From: Spongospora subterranea f. sp. subterranea
Taxonomy: Eukaryota > Endomyxa: Phytomyxea > Phytomyxea > Plasmodiophorida
NCBI GenBank assembly: GCA_049724395.1
Contig: JAUGWO010000244.1
Location: 1 to 53,372 of the forward strand
Reading direction: 5' to 3'
Length of the DNA stretch: 53,372 nucleotides
Shown: positions 47,248-53,372 of the stretch, in pieces
How positions within the stretch are numbered: position 1 is the stretch's first letter
How the letters are laid out: each line of letters starts with the position of its first letter
Notes under the pieces: generated by a model
The model's database searches: none
Seen by the model: the letters and a program-made list of their open reading frames with translations, nothing else
Told to the model about the DNA's origin: nothing
Position numbers and translations under genes: made by a program

Positions 47248-49030
47248 GATTCGGTCACAATACAGTGATGCAATAGAAATGATCAGGATGACATACACCT
47301 TTCCGTTGTCTTTTTGGTCACTCCCATGCAGGTATGTGAGTGTCGACACCAAATGAATGATAAACAAAATGATAAACAACATTTGCTCTTTCCCAATCAA
47401 CACGTTCATCAATTTATAAAACCACGTTTTCATGGTTATCTCCCTTCTGCCATTCATTAAAATCAATAGCAGGTGATGTTGACTGTTTCTGTCGAGGGTG
47501 TCTCCGAACATCTCGATGTTCGTCCGATATCAAATATTTCTTCTAGTGCTGGTAATATCTCACGCTGTCGCCAGTTTCTTTCGCTGGTGAAAAGGAACAG
47601 CCCATGTCGTCCGCTATGTTCCAACAATGGATGTGATACATGAACCGACTACACGTATTGCAGTACGTCATTACTTCTCTTGTTCATAGCAATCGTTTGA
47701 GCGGTTGTTTTGTCTTATGGCCGATCCCTTTCAGGACAGGAACATGATAGGCCGCCCGACAATCTCAATCGCTTCCCTTCCTGGGAATAAAAAAACGTCA
47801 ATTGTTCTCTTATTTTTTGCAAATGACTAATCTCCTCCTTGGTTAATGATCTTTGTATCAACAGAAAATTGATGGACGATTGTCCTTGATTAGATTGACA
47901 GGTCGCTGGTGGTGTTGCCATTAGCATTTCCTTTCCACCATTGTAGATAATATCTGATACTGACTCGTCCAGTGCAACAGACCTTTTGAAATTGTTGAAA
48001 AGTCTGTTGGGTATTTCGGCTTCGTCAACCAAATCTCTACGGCGATGCGTTCTGTTGGCTATACATTCGTTGATAATCATCAAATTGACCTCAGAACAAA
48101 TTTGATCTCGAAAGGTAAATTAATGAGGGGGAAGGACATTTGCGCCAGATAATCTGTAGCTCCATCCACTCCACATTTTGTCTGAGAATAAAGCGATTGA
48201 GAACAGTGCTTGAAGGTTTCATCGGTCCATTCAGCTCAACCCTCATCTCCAATTGATTCAGTTTTGTTATTCCATTGTGGTATTACCACGTTTTGAGCGG
48301 TTCCATTTACTAATATCATTACAAAAACGTCAGGAGACGCTGCAGTCCACTCCAGCGTGTGAGGTTGAATTGATTCAACTTCAGCAATGTGGTCAATAAT
48401 GTCGAGACCGGAGATGACCTCAAAGATGCGAGTTTCAGTCTTGGTCCCTCGTCGCAAACTGTCGGTAGAAGAATGGCAAATGAACCAGGATTTTACAAAA
48501 TGATCATCAACGCTGCAGAATCAGGAGGGTTCATAACGTCAACGACCCTGCGCGCACAAAGAATCTTTAAGCAGTCGGATGAAACTTGATTATGAATGAG
48601 GCCATAGTCGCATTGCTCCATTGAATGACTCTCATCAACAATTCTATAATGTCGAGGACATCCTTGGGTGCCGATTATTTCGTCGCCAATATCAATACTG
48701 GTACATTGAAATGGTTACGACATTCCGATCACACTTGGGGACCTTCATCTTCGTTGCTTTCGTCGGCTAAAAGGATGCCATTATCGGATTCCGTCACACA
48801 CATCCCAAGGCACCGCCCTTAAGATGGAAGATATTGTCATGAACCGCCAACATCAATCTCTCCCTCTCCCGAACGTGACAATAATTTCGTCGCTGGATTC
48901 ACCGGCATCTAGCCGCTCCTGCAAACACTCGAGAACGTCATTGCCGCAATCAATGCGGATTAATCATGACGGGCTGATGAGATTCGAAATTGTTCAGGGG
49001 GAGAGACGATAAATCTTATTGTCAGTTGAC
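47245..49030 (-). CDS. Possible GOLD-domain type I membrane protein (tentative)
   Basis: Several minus-strand pieces could be exons of one protein. Near 49000-48850 is RIDCGNDVLECLQERLDAGE. Near 48790-48720 is MCVTESDNGILLADESNEDE. At 48457-48236 is EVESIQPHTLEWTAASPDVF, whose W-x-F/A…DV-x-F pattern resembles a GOLD beta-sandwich. At 48083-47715 is a helical, coiled-coil-like part (SLTKEEISHLQKIREQL). At 47450-47270 is one hydrophobic helix (MLFIILFIIHLVSTLTYL) near the end. The order beta domain, coiled coil, TM recalls p24/TMED cargo receptors. Splice joins were not resolved, so coordinates and naming are provisional. Confidence 0.3.
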
Positions 49031-49078
49031 AACGTCGAAAGACAAAAACTATTTTCAAATCGTGCGGGGTTGCGGTAC

Positions 49079-49495
49079 GTCAAACCGGCTAAACCAGTTT
49101 GATATTTTCTAACTGCTCAAACCGGTTTGACAGAAACGCTCAACAATCCGGTTTCCAAACCGACTCAAACCGGTTCGGAATTAACCCGGTTTGACCTGGT
49201 TTGGAACCGGTTTCACATCGGTTAGAATATATTTTTCTTTCTCCGCCAACTCTGTTCGCTCCTTAATTGTAAATGAGGAATTAATGTGATTTATTCCCCA
49301 GCATTTTAGAAGAATGATCGGTTAGAAAAGACTGTAAAATTAGCACATTCTTGCGCAGGGTTTATTCAATCGTAGGAAACAATTCTGCGTCTTTTTGGTC
49401 AAACCCGGGTTGAAACCGGTTTGATTCAGTTTTGGCAAAAACGCAAACTGATCGAACAGGTTTAAAACGGTTTTCACCCGGTTGTGATCAACCCG
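49079..49495. promoter_or_regulatory. Cluster of AACCGGTT palindromes
   Basis: Exact or near copies of AAACCGGTTTGA and its half-variants (AACCAGTTTGA, ATCCGGTTT, AACCCGGTTTGA, GAACCGGTTT) occur about ten times in two groups, near 49079-49230 and 49400-49495, within otherwise AT-rich DNA. AACCGGTT is the consensus bound by Grainyhead/CP2-type factors in animals and fungi. Decayed tandem repeat without regulatory role is the alternative. Confidence 0.5.
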
Positions 49496-50049
49496 TTGCC
49501 ACCCCTAACGGGGATGGAGAGAAATTTGAATGTCAACTGACGCCGAGTTGCGGATCTCGAATTCCCTACCTTTGAGCCTTCAGCCGCTACTTTGAATCCA
49601 TTCGTTGATTAGCACTGTGATATCTGACAGACAATAGGATGTCATTTAGGAGATCGACATTGCTTATGGAAATTCCGCAATTGCTCAATATTTTTCTGTT
49701 TCCTTTTCACGCAGGTGGCCTAAGTTCGGTTTGCGGTTTCTGAATCGCTGTCCTTTTGTCGCTGCTGTAAGGTTTGTTTTCCGTTGACGCAAGAAGAAGG
49801 GTCAGGAAAAGCGGTTGATTGATATTGGCTACCTGGCATATTTTACATTTCTGGGGTTTATTGAACGTTACATAGGAAGTTCAATTGTTGAATGAGAGTT
49901 TGTCATTGCATATCCTGTTCTCAATATATTTCTTCAAACCTTGTCATCATCAAATCAATTTTTCGTTGTTGCGCTTTGAAAGACCAATTACATTGCATTA
50001 TTTTCTGTTTATTCTGGGATCTTTCGGCAACTTATAATACTTTTTTCTT
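49496..50049. other. Spacer, nothing recognised
   Basis: No recognisable gene or repeat. It lies downstream of the minus-strand secreted-protein ORF and should hold its 3' end region. Confidence 0.4.
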
Positions 50050-50590
50050 CTACTTGGTGGGCAACTGCCTTTCATTCTCTTCATTCCCCTTTTTCATAAT
50101 ACTGCGAATGTATCTGAGCATGATATTAGGGTCGCGGGTGCCCGCTGAATCGTGATCTTTCGCAGATAATGACACCCCTAGACTGTTAAGTTCCGCAAGG
50201 TAAGCACGTTGCTGAGCACGTTTCAGCGCGCTGATAAACTGATCATTGTCACATGGTGGGAGCCCCTCTGAAAATTGACTTTTAAAATTCTCTATCTCAA
50301 AAGTTGTGACACTCTCTTTGTCAAAACAAAGGGACACCATCATGCGTTCACATTCATTCTTTGAAAAAACCGATTTGAAGTGGCGATCCAGCAAATCATC
50401 AATGATTTGGTTCGTCTCTTGGTCCTCGTCGTTGTTCGGTTCCTGCTTGTCATCATTCTGCCCTATTTCATTGTGATCAACAGGCTGGTGCTCTCTGATG
50501 CAGTTGGGTCTCCTCGTCCTGTAGTCCAATCGCTTGTGCAGCATTGAACACTAGAGCAATTCCAAAGACGAATATGATAAAAACCTGCAT
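50050..50590 (-). CDS. Predicted secreted protein, unknown family
   Basis: The ATG at 50590 opens a textbook signal peptide (MQVFIIFVFGIALVFNAAQA) followed by an acidic, Gln/Asn-rich stretch (IGLQDEETQLHQR). The same composition continues one frame over (EHQPVDHNEIGQNDDKQE…) to a stop at 50050, giving about 180 residues in total if one base slip or a small splice is allowed near 50485. The mature part has three or four cysteines (NECERMMVSLC, LPPCDND) and a basic C terminus (RYIRSIMKKGNEENERQLP). No family is recognised. A small secreted protein in a possibly parasitic organism is an effector candidate, but that is inference. Confidence 0.5.
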
Positions 50591-51221
50591 AATTCAAAGA
50601 ATACGACTATGATTGAAAACATGAGTGGCGGGATCCTGCCCCGTCATCTAAATGGTCCGAACCCGCAGTCCCCAGTCAAATCCCATCCGTGCAGTCACAA
50701 GCGCCATTGGTGCACTTTTGTAGGCCCCCCCCCCACAATTGCTCATCCAACACTGTACAAAACTCTCACGATTTTTTTCATCGTGATTACCGTCTTTAAC
50801 AAAAAGAACACCAGTCAAAAGGATCACCTTTTCGGAAATTCGAAGCACCTATTAATGAAAGGTGATTTTCGGTTAACTCAAAGGTCACCCAGTAATAAAG
50901 GAGTTTTTTGGGGCCGGTCGTGAAACGGTGCGATCGAGCGATTTTTCCCCGGATCCCCTTGAAAGAAGTGCGCGCGGTTCTCATGAGTCATGAGGGCACA
51001 GTGGTCATGCCATTGGGACACTCCCGGGGAAACTGGACTGCTATTTTCGTCTCCCATTTCTTTTCGCTCTTCAAGCTTTGCTGTCAGGAAGCGGTTCTTG
51101 TTGTCAATCCCGGGTAACAAGCGATGTGTGGAGGCCCAGGAAAAGCGGCATTCTGCTCAGACTAATGCGGAATCGGTGTCCCATCACTTTGGACGGCGTT
51201 CCACCAGGATGCACCAGTTTG
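50591..51221. other. Spacer upstream of the gypsy element
   Basis: No gene recognised. Short open frames on both strands look non-coding. Confidence 0.4.
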
Positions 51222-53372
51222 TGTCATGATCGTACCAAGACCGTACTCCATGACAGATTAATAAACTGCTAACCGTACCGTCCGAGCTGGGCAAATGCTC
51301 AGTTCGGACAACGTCGTTTATTACTAACATCGTTTGTGCCAACGTCCCTGACAGTTTGTCCGAACCTCCCTCTCCCTCTCTCTCTCCCTCCTTCTATTTG
51401 ACTCTATAACTAACTACACCATCTAATCCTAACCTCTCTCTCTCTCTTTTTTCTATTAACTCTATAACGAACTATTCACCGACTAATCCTTCTACAACTA
51501 ACACTATCTAACTAACTCTAACCCCATCTCTCTTAATGACTAACTCGGACCCGACAACTACGCGAGCCACGACAAGACAGGATGCTTTACAGGAGGTGCT
51601 GGCTCAATTTGCAGCCTACCGCGCCGAGACGGATGCGCGGATCGCTGAACTGTCCGCTGCACTCTCCCAAACAACACCAATTCGGGAGTCAACTTCAGCT
51701 CCACAGGTCGCGGCAACCGGGAAAGACCCAAAACTACGAATGCCCGAGTCCTTCAATGGCGCGCGACGCGAGTTTCGCCACTGGCTCGGCCAAGTCCAAC
51801 ATTTTCTAAGGGCACAACCCCTCACGTATCCGGCCGATAGCCACAAAATCGCCTTTATATGTTCGCTGCTAACGGGACAGGCACGCGCATGGCTCACACC
51901 CATGTACGGGTCGGCCTGTTCCACCCTCACCGACTTCTCAACCTTCATCACGGCGATCACTACAGCGTTTGACGACCCGGACCGGGTGAATCGAGCGGCT
52001 GACGCATTACGCCGTTTGACCATGGTAAATGATCAACTGGGCAAATACTCGAACGAGTTCCGGTTATTAGCGCAGGATGTTGACTGGACACAGTCGACTC
52101 TTATCCATCAATACCGGCAGGGTCTAAGTCCAGACCTCCAGCGCATGTTGATCCTGGCCGAAGGAACCGGGAACCCTTTCAACACGCTTGATCAACTTGT
52201 AACGACAACGACGTCTTTTCATTCTAAGATGGAGTCGCTCCGCCCCACACCCGTTCGGGCCCACCAGTACCCGCAACAATCATCATCACAGGAACAACAG
52301 CAGCAGCAACGGGGGCCACGAGGTCCCATAACCGATGAGGAAAAGGCTCGCCGCGGACGCTTGGGATTGTGTGGTTATTGCGGAGGACCACATCCGTTTG
52401 AGAATTGTTTAGCACTCCGCCGCAAAGAACAATACACGACGACAAATTCCACCTATTCCGATGATAGACCCACCTGTAGTTTCGAATTCTCCTTTCCCTG
52501 CAAGTTAGAGTTTTTAAGTTGTCAACCAATCCTTCTCCTAGATAGTGGCGCTTTCACCAACTTGATGGATCTGTCATTTGCAAACAAGTACAATATACAA
52601 ATCAAGCCAACCCGATCGCCACTCACCGTATCCGGTTTCAATCGACACAAGGTGGTTATTGGCCACGAAACGGAACCGGTTCAGATCCAACTTGGCGGTT
52701 TTCTATTCGAAACATCTTTCCTTGTAGTCAACAATCTGTCATTCCCCATTCTTTTAGGATATTCATGGTTGATGGAACATAACCCCACGATAGATTGGAG
52801 ATCCCGTACCATCCGGTTTCCACATACTCTAACAACTTGCTCCAACTCGACTCAGACCGATGACACCTCAACTATCGCTCTCGCCTCGCTTTTACCATCA
52901 ACCAGACCCCCTGATGTTCTCCCTGAACCATATACGCAATTTTCAGACGTTTTCGACGCCAAAAAGGCTGACATTTTGCCGCCGCACCGGGCGTACGATT
53001 GCTCAATTGAACTCCAACCCAGTTCTACTCCTCCATTTGGTCCAATTTATCAACTGTCAATTCCTGAAACAGCCGCTCTTCGAGAATATATTGACGACAA
53101 TCTGCGGAAAGGCTTCATTAGACCTTCATCATCTTCCTGTAGTTCACCCGTCATGTTCGTGGAGAAGAAAGATAAATCCCTCCGGTTATGCGTCGACTAT
53201 CGACGTATCAACTCCATTACCATCAAGAACCGGTACCCTCTTCCTCTTATCAGCAGCATTTTATCCGGTGTGATGTCGGGGAGGGTCTTCTCTAAAATCG
53301 ATCTTCGTAGTGCTTATAATCTCGTTCGCATCAGAGAAGGCGACGAGTGGAAAACAGCTTTTCGGACCAAAT
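51222..53372 (+). mobile_element. Ty3/gypsy retrotransposon, 5' part, runs off the window
   Basis: A candidate short 5' long terminal repeat spans about 51222-51353 (TGTCATGATCG … CCCTGACA, TGTCA/TGACA ends); its partner is outside the window, so this is unproven. A pyrimidine-rich leader (TC repeats at 51365-51460) follows. From 51535 one open frame carries Gag (capsid region about residues 85-190), a CCHC-type knuckle (CGYCGGPHPFENC), an aspartic protease (LLLDSGAFTNLMD) and the start of reverse transcriptase (RLCVDYRRINSITIKNRYPLP). The frame is unbroken to the window edge, so the visible part looks whole and young. Gag and Pol appear to share one frame. Confidence 0.9.

Noticed and set aside
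1-53372. All fold-backs as whole-genome-amplification chimeras
   Set aside because: Most arms have diverged by substitutions and indels, which a fresh amplification artefact would not show. The perfect 37-bp hairpin alone cannot be excluded without reads.

Overview
The window is nuclear DNA of a small-genome, intron-dense eukaryote. Host genes carry many GT-AG introns of about 40-60 bp, a mitochondrial Lon, an ER cyclophilin, GINS, RAD17 and SSU-processome factors, and the spaces between genes are full of transposon debris. I cannot fix the species from sequence alone. Plant-type mariner elements, copia and chromovirus/gypsy fossils, and secreted or cysteine-rich ORFs would fit a plant-associated protist (a plasmodiophorid is one guess) or an early-diverging fungus.

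Layout: 1-3.1 kb is non-genic, with a 760-bp fold-back repeat and a gag-like knuckle fossil. 3.2-6.6 kb is mitochondrial LON (minus). 6.6-8.8 kb is unassigned and holds another fold-back. 8.8-11.5 kb is UTP14 (plus), tail-to-tail with an SLC37-like sugar-phosphate transporter (11.6-13.2 kb, minus), which diverges from GINS subunit PSF1 (13.96-14.69 kb). 15.2-15.7 kb is a 32-bp minisatellite. 16-21.2 kb holds two plant-type mariner derivatives, a tandem SINE-like pair and an unrecognised three-repeat cysteine-rich protein. 21.4-25.6 kb is a copia fossil. 26.6-35.6 kb is a gene block: PH-TM-triple START protein, C-terminally anchored PP2C, an Elongin C-like exon, ZC2HC zinc-finger protein, UTP23 and a mitochondrial TPP-type carrier. 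37.2-38.7 kb is a chromovirus tail. 38.7-40.6 kb is unassigned, with two perfect hairpins. 40.7-44.1 kb holds RAD17 and an ER cyclophilin; 44.2-45.1 kb is a RecA-fold-like ORF. 46-50.6 kb holds two more fold-backs, a Myb/SANT-like relic, a tentative GOLD-domain membrane protein, an AACCGGTT cluster and a probable secreted protein. 51.2 kb to the edge is the 5' part of a Ty3/gypsy element.

Functional themes: ribosome small-subunit biogenesis (UTP14, UTP23), replication and checkpoint (PSF1, RAD17), mitochondrion (LON, carrier) and the endomembrane system (cyclophilin, START protein, anchored PP2C). These look like ordinary neighbours, not one operon-like system. The least explained items are the cysteine-rich repeat protein, the secreted ORF, the many palindromic fold-backs and the AACCGGTT cluster. 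Several conserved host genes need one-base corrections inside short homopolymers. PSF1, RAD17, PP2C, ZC2HC and the cyclophilin read cleanly with canonical splicing, so residual consensus indels in the assembly are the simplest explanation.
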